Source: Procambarus clarkii (lineage: Eukaryota > Arthropoda > Malacostraca > Decapoda > Cambaridae). Taken from it: 64,000 bases of DNA. The DNA lies in contig NC_091217.1 in the NCBI RefSeq assembly GCF_040958095.1, positions 13,400,749 to 13,464,748 of the forward strand, in the 5' to 3' direction. The notes under the pieces were generated by a model. That model saw only the letters and a program-made list of their open reading frames with translations. It made no database searches and had not been told where the DNA came from. Position numbers and translations under genes: made by a program. Below are positions 32,401-44,400 of this stretch, one piece after another (position 1 is the first letter of the stretch; each line of letters opens with the position of its first letter).

Positions 32401-35400
32401 GGGAGGACCGGATATGGTGATGGGGGGGGGGGGGGCTTTGGGAGGAACCGGGTGTGACCAGCTCCTGCATTAGTCATAGTTGTATATGGTATCTCTGCTT
32501 CCTGTCTGCCCACTGCTACTCACACCCACTGTCTTCTGACTGCCCTGCTACTCACCCACTCTGTGCCCACTGAAAAACTCTGGTCTGCCTGCCTACCTGC
32601 TATGCCTTGTGCCTGTTCCTACCATCCACCTCCTTACTCTACAATCTGCCATGCCATCAACCCGATCACTTTGCCACCCACGCGTTCTGCTGCCTGCACT
32701 CTCAAATGCCTTTCTATCCCCCCACTATGCCCACCCTGTCGACCAACTTGCTCTACTGTCTATCCACACACCCTGACACCTGCCCAATCACCACTGCCCA
32801 GCCATCCACCTACTTTGCCACCTGCAATACTACTTGTCAGTCTGCCCACTGTACCACCTATCCTCCCACTGCTCTTCCTGCCACTCATTCATCCACCATG
32901 AGTTCTTCCCTTGCATGATTCTACAGTGCTGCTGCTGTTACTGAAAGATTTTCTTTACTATCTTTGGCTTTAATATAAAATTGTTTAATTTTATGGGGGG
33001 GAGTCCCGATAGCTTCCCAGAGCTATCCATGGCTGATATGGATACCCTAACTATTTTGCATCAGTCTGTGGGTGGAGTTCTAGGCCTACCAGGGACTACG
33101 AGCCAGAACCTGGCCCCTCAGAGGCATGAGGAGCAATGGCCCATAGAATGCACATGTGATTTGGAGCATTCTATATCTGTCATCGACCGGGACAGGCACC
33201 CAGAAAGGTAAGCGCCACAAAACAAACCCCTATTCTGGGAGGTGGAAGGGGGAGCCCCAGACCCTCGTGCCGGCGATCCTTACCCCAGTTCCTCGTTCGA
33301 TGGAATCGTGCATAGTCGTGTGGCTCCAGTCTTCTCTCGGTGCTGTTAATTGTTTTCAGTGTTGCTCTTACGGTGGTCATGCGAGCTGGGAGTAATATTC
33401 TCAGGTACTCGGGCTGCATGTGCTTAGGGTCACTTTCCCTGAGTGCTCTGTAAGTACTGCCCCTAGAGGCTTGGGGTTCCCTTCCACATGTCACCTTGGG
33501 TCTACCTCTGTTGGCCTTTCGCTGCTTGGCGTTTGGCCACCCTGAGTGTGTGGGGGGGGTTTCCTCCCTTGTTTGCCTTTGGGTAAGCAGTAGTTATTGC
33601 AATGGTTGGGCACGGGATACTGCGTAGCTAGTTTTCATCTTTAACAGCGGCCGGCTCTGTTCTCTTTGGGTACGTTGTCCTCTTGCGAGGTTTTCTTTTC
33701 TTTTTCTTTTTGCCTGGTGGGGGAGGCTCTGGGGGTCGGGTGGCGGAGTTTCACGCTCTATTCCGACACAGAGGTTTTTGCTCTTTGGGTCGCGGTCATA
33801 GCTATGTTCATCTGCAGCTGTCTCCCTCTTTTCTGGCGAAGAATGAGACTGCTGCTTTCCAGAGGGGTCCTTAGGTTGTAGATGCTTGGTTGGTCAGGCC
33901 CGGGGGTTCATCATGTGTTGTGTCCAGTTCTGGCCCTATGCCATTATCTACACGCCACGGCTTCCGTGTCCGGGGACACGCTTTGGCTTGATTCAGTTTC
34001 CCTTCTTCCCTGTTTGTGGGTTTGGGTCTCTCGGGTCGTCCGCAGGGTAATTAAGTAGCCAGCCTGCAGTCTATTCCCATGCCCATGGCATTTGTAAGTT
34101 TGCTGCTCTTGCTGTCATCTTTGGCAATATGTCATGGGCTTACATTCCGGCACGGGATTTTTGGCGGTCGAACAGGGTCTTGGCTGCACGCTACCTCATG
34201 AACGTTCCTGGGCCCAGTCGGGCCCATGTTGCTTTGGGTCGGCGGTTGCAGCCCGTTGTCTTGACTTGGAGTTGAGAAGTGGAGCATCGACCGCCTCCCA
34301 GGTAAGTCCCCTTCCTTCCTTCCTTGTTTTGTCTTTGGTGAAGTATCTCCGTGGAGCCATAGGGGCTCCGCCCAAAAAAAACAGCATTGGATGTAATGAA
34401 ACTCCATTTTCTGGGAAAGTCCCAGAGGCTCCCAGGCAACCCTCCCTCCCTCCGGTCGGCATTTTTTCTGCATTTTTTTATATCCAGTCTCGGAACTGTG
34501 GCGAGGATTGCTGGCACAAGGGTCTGGGGCTCCCCCTTCCCCCTCCTGGGTAGGGGAGAGCTGCGCAGACATGTAGCGCGGCTCGTGTTTGCTCATTTTT
34601 CTTTTGGAAAGTTCTATTCACTCGTTTGACGATTTTCGTTGTTAACAAGAATGGGTTTGTTTTGTGGCGCTTACCTTTCTGGGTGTCTGCCCCGGTCAAT
34701 AGCAGATACAGAATGCTCCAAATCACGTGTGCATTTCTATGGGCCATTGCTCCTCGTGCCTCTGTGAAGGGAGCCAGGTTCTGGCTCGTGGTACCCGGTA
34801 GGCCTAGAACTCTACCCACATCGACTGATCCAAAATAGTTAGGGTATCCTCATCAGCCATGCATAGCTCTGGGGAGCCTCTGGGACTCGCCCAGAAAGTG
34901 GCGTTTCATTACATTCAATGCTGGTTTTTTGCTAACATAATATCTGCCCACCCACCAGCCATCTATCCATCCACACGCTATTCGTACATCCATCCACCTG
35001 TCATCTAGCCACCCACCCATCCATCCATCCATTCATCTATCCTGCCTGCCCATCTACCAGCTGGTCTCCCCCCCCCCCCCCCCACCCCCCCAACTCCCAC
35101 ATTTTTCTTCACTCCCGCCTCTCTCTCCATCTCCCGCCCACCTACCCCCACCTCTCCTCCCCTCCCACTTGCCAGCTATCCATTCATTCAACCTTTCTTA
35201 CCCCTCCCCCATCCATCTTGCCCTCCCAAATATGATTAAAAATTAGTGACATTTTAAATCCTCTGGATTTAGTGGAGCCCCAGACTTTAATTACTTGGTT
35301 ATAGCCCCATATAGGTCATTAATTAAATGGTGGATACTGAACAAGTGCTTCATACTCTAGAGTGAATGTCATACACCAGGGAAAATTTTATGACAAATTT

Positions 35401-38400
35401 GTCGTTTTACCTAGGAATTTGTACTCGGGCAATTGTACACAGAGGTTCCATTGTACAGTACTTTATATTTTTAAATTTGAAATAACTGGACAGTTGTTGG
35501 CAGAGTATTATTAGTATAGGCTCTTTGTATAGTTTGCATGCAATTAACTACAGAGGCAACATACTTTAGTTAATTTGTACTGATATCTAATGAGTTGTGC
35601 TTTCACATTCAGCATTCATGACTAATGCCTTGCAATTTGACAAATAAAATAACTCTGAATACTAGTACTAAATCATAAGTAACACAAATGACAGGTAACA
35701 AAGCTAATAGTTGCTGCGGAGAAGACTGAACAACGAAGAAAAGAGGAGAGACTTCTACATCATGCACGAGAAGGAAAAGCTGAGGAAGTGACGAATTTGG
35801 TAAGAATGCTCGTTTTTAAATATCTATACACACTGATACTCTTGTGTACTCTAGGTACACAGGAGTATCATTGTTGGATATACTGGTGTAAATCAAATAA
35901 TTTTGAAGCCTCCTCTTTTTAATAGGAATTTTGGTTAGTGCATATAGTAATGGTGTTATTGCTTGTACCTCTTATGTATTACAGATAAGGCACCATTGTT
36001 AGTTTGGGTGCAGTAGCTATTAACTTGCTTTCTTGAATGTGATACCAAAGTTGCCAGAATAATTATCCTGCAGTGCATGTTGGTTTTCTCCTTCTCCTGT
36101 AAACACTTATTACTTGTATTTTATCTTGTTTGCAATGATGTTTATTCAGGGAAAAGTACATGCATACAAAATGAGTTTAAAGAAGAATGTTGGAAGTCTA
36201 GATTGAGCAAGTTATATACAGTGGTACCTTCATTCAAGATTTGAATCCATTCAAAGAGATTGTAGCCGACGACACTACCTGGCACGACATAATGCCTCCA
36301 ATGTAGCACACCTTAAGCACAATGTTGATGACATTATCAGCATCCTGGTCAGTAAATCCTGAATATGAATAATTTTGCTTAAGTTTATTTTCTTAAGGAG
36401 CATGAGGTAATTTAATGATGCATAGATGCCCCCAACAATGGCAATGTGCTGTGGTTCTGAATCATGTTGTGATTGTAAACAATATTGGGTTCATTGATAC
36501 TTGAACATTGTACATAATCTTTATTACAGTCAGAATCATCTATGATACTATTATCACAAAAGTTGCAGTTATCTATTTTTAATGGCTGTTGTGGACACAA
36601 GCTGGAAAGTGTTGCTGTTAGCTCGTGCTGAATGCACCAGCGTTGGTTGCTTACTCAGTACCAAGGCCTTTTGCACCCAGGAATGGTGCTGTCACAAAAT
36701 TACCTTCCTATTCATAGGAAAACTGCCGCTTCACTCTTACCTTCGTTGTTGGAAGACTACTCATGACTTGCCTACACTCCCTCCGGACCTACATGCCCCA
36801 TAAAATATCAAGTATGGAGTTTCACCAATTCCAGACAACCCTTCCTGGGTACTCTCCACCCCTCCCGAGAGCCCACAGGTCACCGGCCGTGCTGGCTGGT
36901 GGTTACACTGCCGGTGACTCAGTTATAGTCGACTGTGACAAATGTGATGTCGTCATCGGGTATAAGTACCCATGACCCCTAGCCTATCTCGTCAATCTCT
37001 CCTAAGATTGCCAAAATCTTAGGAGAGATAGACAGGGATCACAGGGGATACCAATATTATTAACTTTTAGCAATGCCTGCCTACTCGATCAGATGCTGCT
37101 TCATGTATAGGTTGTGTTTTGCATTTTAATTCTTGATCACCCTAATTTATGTTAAAGTAAGTTTTTCATATGCTGCTTTCGTGTGTTAGCCAAGTATTTC
37201 AAGGCGGGGGTTTTTGATGTTTCAGATGTTACTTGTTTATCTTAATTATAGAGTAATTGTTAGCTTTTTTATGAGTATTCCTCCACTCCTGCTCGATTCT
37301 CACACTGTAAAGGCCTATGCATTTTGTTTTGTTTTTAGTGTTGCTGCGAAGTGTAACATTCCATCTGTCCCTTACAGCTGCAGTACCGTTTCACGTCACA
37401 GGTGCCAACGTCTTCCCCCCCCCCCCTCCCCTCCCCAAATGATATCTGTTTACTGGAGACTTGAGAAAGTTGATGTGATCTCTGTGTAACTACAGTTGTA
37501 AAATCTTACACTACACCCGAACACATCACATGTTGGGATGCGCAGTTTGGCCATAATTAACAACTTCGTCTGTAAAGATGCCCAGCCGAAGGGTTAAATA
37601 TTACATTACATTACATACTTGATATTGCTTGATGGTTTTTAGTTGCTGGCAAAGCTCTACCATGTGAGGGCTCTGCCACAATGCTATCAAAATCCTAACA
37701 GAGGCCTACTGACATATCAACTGATTGTCTGGTGTTTTACTGTGTAACAAATGACAAAACCGTCGTTATTTCCAGTGATTTGTTAAATTGGGCAGTGTTT
37801 AAATTGAGCTACTGTACCTCCTGTAGATATATAAATGTAGATGTATATTGGCTTATTTTCATTTGACAAATACTGTAATATAATGGGAATTAAATGTTTT
37901 CCTTTGACTTTTTATTAAGAATTTTAAAATTTTAATTTCAGCTACGAGAAACAGGGGCTCCAAATGTAAACTGTGTGGACTCGTTGGGCAATACTAGTCT
38001 ACATTGTGCTGCGTACCGGGGACACATAGATGTTGCTGTTGTGCTTTTACAAAATGGCTGTGATCCCTCTATCAGAAATCTAAATAGTAAGTACGGTACA
38101 GGTAATGTTTTTTTTTCTCTAACGGTGACAAAATATTTGTAAATTGTTAGTAATGTGGCTTGCATTAATAAATTTTGATACAGTAGTTGGAAACCATTGT
38201 GTGTGGGGTGCATTTCTAGTTTAAAATATTGGTAAAATTATTAATCGTAAATGACCAGAATTTAGGTTTTGATTGCAGAACAGAATTGCATGGGACTAGA
38301 AGATAGTTATGGAACATTACTGTAGAAAGATTACTTGAATTTACCTGAGGCCACTAATACTAGTGGCCTCAACGAGGACAGGAAGCCATTGGCTTGTCAA

Positions 38401-41400
38401 AGGTTCCCCCCCCCCCCATTTGCCTCTGATGATCATTTCTACTTGTATTTTAAAACCCAACAGTTTTGGCAGGTAGATAGTTCCATGTGTTTATAACCCT
38501 ATTGATGAAAAAGCATCTCCTGTTCTCAGTCCTACATTGTGGCTTGAGCGTGAAACTGTTGCTCTGCGTTCGTATTAAATCTCGTCTTATAGAAGATATT
38601 GTTCGGATCAACATTCTCCAAATTGTTCATTTTTTAAAGATTTTCGATGAGATCTGCCCTGTCATGCCCTGATTTGCAGTGTTAGCAGCCCTTGTGACCC
38701 TCAACCGTTCCTGATTAAAGATATGACTTGGCTCTGGAATGATTTTTGTTGCCTGGTGTTGCACCTTCTCCAGACCAGTTATGTCGTTCTGGAGATGGTC
38801 TCCATGCCTGGATGTAATAATCCAGGTGGGGAGGGGGGGAACCAGAGACTTGTGCAACTAAATGACTTAAATCTTCTTTTCCTTAAAGGTAAAGGTACAC
38901 TTTACTATTTCCAGGGTTTTGGTTAGCTTGCTTGCCTTTTTTTTTTTATTTTTTTTCTAAATTGCTGCTCCCACTTGTTGCACAACTTTTAGCGAATGAT
39001 AGATTCTGACTCCAAGGCCCTTTTTCATCAATCTGTTGTAAGGTAATGCTATTAATTTGGTAGTTGTGATGTTAATTGTTATGCCCCACATGCAAAGCCT
39101 TGCGTTTATCGACATTAAAAAGCATTTGCCATGTCTTTGGACCACTTTGTGGAGTTCATGTAGATCTCTTTGTAAGGTCTCAATATCATTTTCACTTCCT
39201 ACTTTACCAAAGATCTTGGTATCGTCTGCAAATTTGATGATGTGGTTTGTAATATTCTCATCTATGTCACTGATGTATTTGACAAAAAGGGTGGCCCAAA
39301 AATAGACCCCTGTGGGACCCAACTTAACACATTTCTCCACATTAATTCATATCCTGGCACACAACTGGGTTAAAAAAATGTATTTTCTGTGGGGAGCCCC
39401 TACGGCTCCCTGGAGCTTATCTGACTAATGTATGTTAGCTAATGTCCCGGTCTAATATAAGGAGTTCAGACCTACCAGGGACCAGCGCCAGAACCTGGCC
39501 CCTTCAGAGAGGTTTATTTTGTCCAGGTCATCTTGAAGGGCATGACAATCATCTAAGTTTCTTATCCTTCCTATTATCTTAGCATCATCAGCAAACATGT
39601 TCATATAATTCTGTATACCAACTGGTAGATCATTTATGTAGACAATAAACATCACTGGTGCAAGAACTGAACCCTGTGGTACTCCACTTGTGACATTTCT
39701 CCTAGTCCGATACATTGCCTCTGATTACTGCCCTCATTTTTCTATCAGTCAGAAAAATTTTCATCCATGTTAGAAGCTTACCTGTCACCCCTCCCATATT
39801 TTCCAGTTTCCAGAACCTCTTATGTGGAACTCTGTCGAAAGCCTTTTTTAGATCCAGATAGATGCAGTAAACCCAACCTATCTCTTTCCTGTAATATCTC
39901 TGTTGCTCGAATCATAGAAACTGAAGTAAATTCGATACACAGGATCTTCCAGATCGAAAACCATACTGTCTGTCTGATATTATATCATTTCTCTCCAGGT
40001 GTTCTACCCATTTAGTTTTAATTATTTTTTCCAATATTTTGACTATTACACTTGTCATTGATACAGGTCTATAAGTAAGGGGGTCTTCCCTGCTTCCACT
40101 TTTATAGATTGGAACTATGTTAGCCTTTTTCCATACATCAGCTACAACTCCTGTAAACAGGGATGCCTGAAAAATCAGTTGAAGTGGAATGCTGAGCTTA
40201 GGTGCACATTCTCTCAGAACCCATGGTGAAACTCCTTTGTTCTTATTTAGCTCCTCGAGCATTTTTTCCACTTCGTCTCTAGACACCTCTATGTGCTCTA
40301 TGTTCTCTGGAATTCTTATTGTGTCTGGTTCCCTGAAGATTTCATTTTGTACAAACACACTTTGGTAACTTTTCGTTTAATGTTTCACACATTTCCTTTT
40401 CATTTTCCGTAAATCTATTTCCCATTTTCAACCTCTGAATATTATCCTTTACCTGCAATTTGTTGTTTATGAATTTATAGAATAGACCTGGTTCTGTATT
40501 ACATTTGTCTGCAATCCCTTTTTCAAAATTTCTGCCTCTCTCCTCACTGCCGTGTTGTTGTTTCTCGCATCTTTGTATCGCTGGTACGTTTCGGGGTTTG
40601 GCCTCTTCCTATATTGATTCCATTTTGTGTCTTTTGGTCTCTGGCCCTCTCGCAATTTCTGTTGAACCAATCCTGTTTGCCTAGTTCTGCATCTGTTTTG
40701 GTATAAAATTTTTTGTGCCTTCATCATATATTTCACAAAACTTGACATACATCTCATTCACTTCCTTGCCTAGCAACAAGTCTGTCCAATTATTCTCACT
40801 AAAAAATTTTCTAAGGTTGCCATAATGTCCTCTCCTAAAGATTATAGAAAAAGATCAATTTGTATGGTCCCACACAGGAAGAGATTCAGCTTGCCTCAAG
40901 AGTGTCCGTCAGTTAGGAAGAGATTCAGGTATTCTTGAAAATATCTATGGAAAACACAACCACGGAAGCCGCTAACACTGTTCATCTATGCTACTTGTAT
41001 CAGATGCATCATCACTGAATACAGAAAACGATTCATCTATGTATCATCTATACTATCTCCAATTTATTTAGGATTGAAAGGGTGATGCTCAGAGCTGGAT
41101 ACAACTGGATACACTCACTGTATCGTCCTCATAGGTTCTGTATCACTTGCATTCGACCTTTATGTTAGGTCCTTATTGCGTCCTAGCTTCACCAATATTA
41201 TGACCCTTATGTTCTTCATAACAATAAGGTTTGAATTTCACCGACAGCGTTACCTTTCAACACCGTGTCTGATAGGATGTTTGGGAGCCAGAGGCACTGT
41301 GCGCCACCCATGGTTGCTCATTCAGTACTAACCCAGCCAGCAGCCCTAGGGCATTCTGGGAATTTTTTTTAAAGATGGGGGTCCTAAGAGTCCATTTCAT

Positions 41401-44400
41401 ACACGACCAACCTCGTACACATTTAGAATTGGTACCGAAAAATCAGAGCTTTCTCGGTTGGCACAGTTTCCCGCCGACCGAGAATACTCGGTTAGCGCAG
41501 TTAAGTGGTTAAGATATGGGCACCATATAACGGCTGCATATTCCAGCTTTGGTCTAAAAAAAAAAAAAGTCGCGAACAATTTCTTTAGTATTTTGCCATC
41601 CGTGTATTTAAAATGGCAATAAGGAAGTTACAAAGTGTAGCATAGACTCTCTCACATGATGTTCTTTGTGGTCCACGGGTGATAGTTTTCTATCCTAGAA
41701 CCACCCCTAGATCTTTCTTTATCAGAATTCTTTAAAGATTTCTCGCATAATTTATAGGTCATGTGGGGGGGTCTATGCTCCTATTCCACATTCTTTAGAA
41801 ATTTCTAAAGTTCCCCATAATGTTCTTGCCTGAAATCAGGGTTTTTCAACTGCTTCAACCGTCTTGTTTTCTTCCTGGTTATATTGCATTGCATACATTC
41901 TTCTCAAAAAGACACTGTCACTTTTACCCAAGGAAGGAAAGTAGTGAATGTCAAATATCTTTTCCACTTGCCTGGTAAATATCAAATCGAGCTTGAAATG
42001 AACATCCTCTTGCCTCATCCTCATAGCTTGTTTAACGTGTTGATACAGTAGTGTCATGTGCCTCCCACTCTATAGATTTAAAGTTGAAGTTGCCGACTAC
42101 CAACAGTCGTGATATATCTTTATCAGCTCTTGCTATAAAATCTCTCGTTATTGTTATAAAAGCCCTCTCGTTTATTATCCAGCTCCTCCTTCATCCATGT
42201 GTTGCATGGCAGTGGACTATATACATTTGATTATTTATCATCCTGATTGCAGATCTCCATTGCTTTTATATCAATTTATCATGGATTGGCAATCATTATT
42301 TCATTTACCTTTAGTTGTTCTTTCACCAGCACAGCAACACTACCGTTTTTCCTAATTTTTCTGTCGTGTCTCCAAACTGAGTAGCCCCTTGGAAATAAGA
42401 CCTCATTTAAAATATCATCACGTTTTGTCTCCATGAGTGCAACAGGTGTTGGCTATCCTTTGCACTCTGTCCTCCAGGGTCCTGTTTTTTTTTTTTTTTT
42501 TTTTTCAATTTCTATAGAATTGCATCAGGTCCTTGCGAGCCAATAAAAGTCTACTAGGGAACAAAGACCAAAATCTCCCCTTTCCTCCTCAGAGGCCTTG
42601 AGAGCAGGGGCTCTGTGAACATCTTCACCAAGGAACAGCCACCAGAAAGGTAGAGCAAATCAAAACAGCAGCAAGGCAAATGTAAACAAATCTGGAAATT
42701 GGTTCACCCAGTTGTTGCCACTCGCTCACCAGTAGCAACTGTGTACCACTAGATAGCAGCAGTGTGGAAATACGGGCCCCACCTAGTGAACCACCAAAGT
42801 CAAACTGCCTGGTGATACAGCTGTGACTGTTCCTAGAGTTGCTCCAAACCCTTCAGGGTCTGTATTTGCCACAAATATTGGCCATTCTTTGGATTTTGTC
42901 TTTGGGGTGCCCCATTTGCTTATGTATAGTTCTAATTTCAATATTTGCTTTACGAACATGTTTATATATAGCCTCGCTTGTTGTGTGATTTTTGGAGAAA
43001 CTGTTCCTCAGGTTGCACTTGTCTAAGGATAACTTCCCTAGGTGCTCATTGGTATTATCCTTGCCCTGATCAGGGTTAACTGCCCTGGTGGGTCTGGGTG
43101 TCCATTCCTAAGAGGTAGACTCTGAGTGGAAGTGGCCTCACCCTGGGTATTGCAAGAGTTTGTGACTCGCTGCGAGGCTCTGGGTTGCGGGCAATCAGGG
43201 TTTCATTGCATGGGAAGTGCATATGGGTACTCCTTTGCAACTGCACATGTGTCTAGGTTGCATTTGGTGTCGGTTACTACTAGCAAATGGCCCCTGTATC
43301 AGGAGATCCCTACTTGGTCTTTACCCTAGTCCTGAAAAGCCCTCATGATTTTAGGTGTGGTTTAGGCTGTTCCCCCATACGGTTTGGTTGTTGTTCCCTG
43401 TCTGGTGCCTGTTGTCTTCGCCTCTGTTGGCACTCCTGTCTCTGTTCCCTCGGAAAAAATTGTAGCCCGTTATTGTTGTAGTCTGTTATTGTTGTTACCC
43501 CTATTGTTATAGCCTTTGTATCGGTTTGGGGAGTTGCCTCTGTTATTGTTATTACCCTTATTGTTGTAGTCTTGGTAACAGTTTGGAGAGTTCTCTGTTA
43601 TGTCCCATGTTGCTTTGGGATCTGTTTAATTCTCGGTGGGTTTTCCCTCCGCCCCTGGCTCTGTCCTGGTTGTCTGGTCCTCCACAGCTGTCCCTAGAAT
43701 CGTCACACTGTTGCATTTGTCTTGACGGGACGCCTTCTGGTTGTCTCTGACCTGTTTTGGGTTCCTAGGTTTATTGGGAGGTTAGGGAACCCATACCTTG
43801 GCTAAATGACATACCTTGGCCCAGTGGCCCACTACCTGCGGGCCACTAGCTCGATGTCCATGAATGCACTCTGGGTGGATCTGGTTTCCCTGGTTCCCTG
43901 TTCCAGGACTTGTTTTTTTCATGTTTGCAGTGTGTGCAAGTCTAGCCAGCCTGCAGTCTACCCTTGTGCCCATGTGTGCAAGTATGTAGCTCTGGGTTGG
44001 TGGTTGATGGTGGTGTTGGTTTTGAAGGTCGAACAGGGTCTTGGCTGCCTGGTGTCAATGTTCCGGGCCCCTCTCCAGCCTTGTGTTGCTTTGGGACATC
44101 TGTCGCGTCTTGGTGTCTCGTCTTCATCTTGAGACCTGCGGTGCTGCTGCCTCCCGGGTAAGTCTCTCTCTTACTTGTATGTGGGTAATTGGCTTCATGG
44201 AGCCGACAGAGCTCCACACAGAAAACCAGCGTTAAATGTAATGAAAAATTTTTTTGGGCGAGCCCTGGAGGCTCCCCGACACCCTCCCTCCAGTCGGTAG
44301 TTTTCATCATACTACGAACTTGGGTGGTGAGCCACTTGCTCACCTGAGCGGGCTCGGAACACTAACAAACAGGCTCGCTGGTTGGATAACGATTTGCTTG

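Larger units (their letters stand above)
31693..35452 (-). mobile_element. Tigger-like element split by a DIRS insertion
   Basis: The left end CAGTGGAACCTCGGTGTAC (31693) and the inverse of CAATGGAACCTCTGTGTAC (ending about 35452) form matching termini; TA flanks the right end. Left-internal sequence (31720-32070) resembles Tigger 3' UTR (CCCATAAGAAATA...). The interior is low-complexity and contains the DIRS at 32995-34926. That the two ends belong to one insertion is inference. Confidence 0.5.

Noticed and set aside
32563..32918. Pro/Ser/Cys-rich protein from overlapping + frames
   Set aside because: Two frames are open at once across a low-complexity CCAC/TGCC tract; no start context, splice sites or homology.
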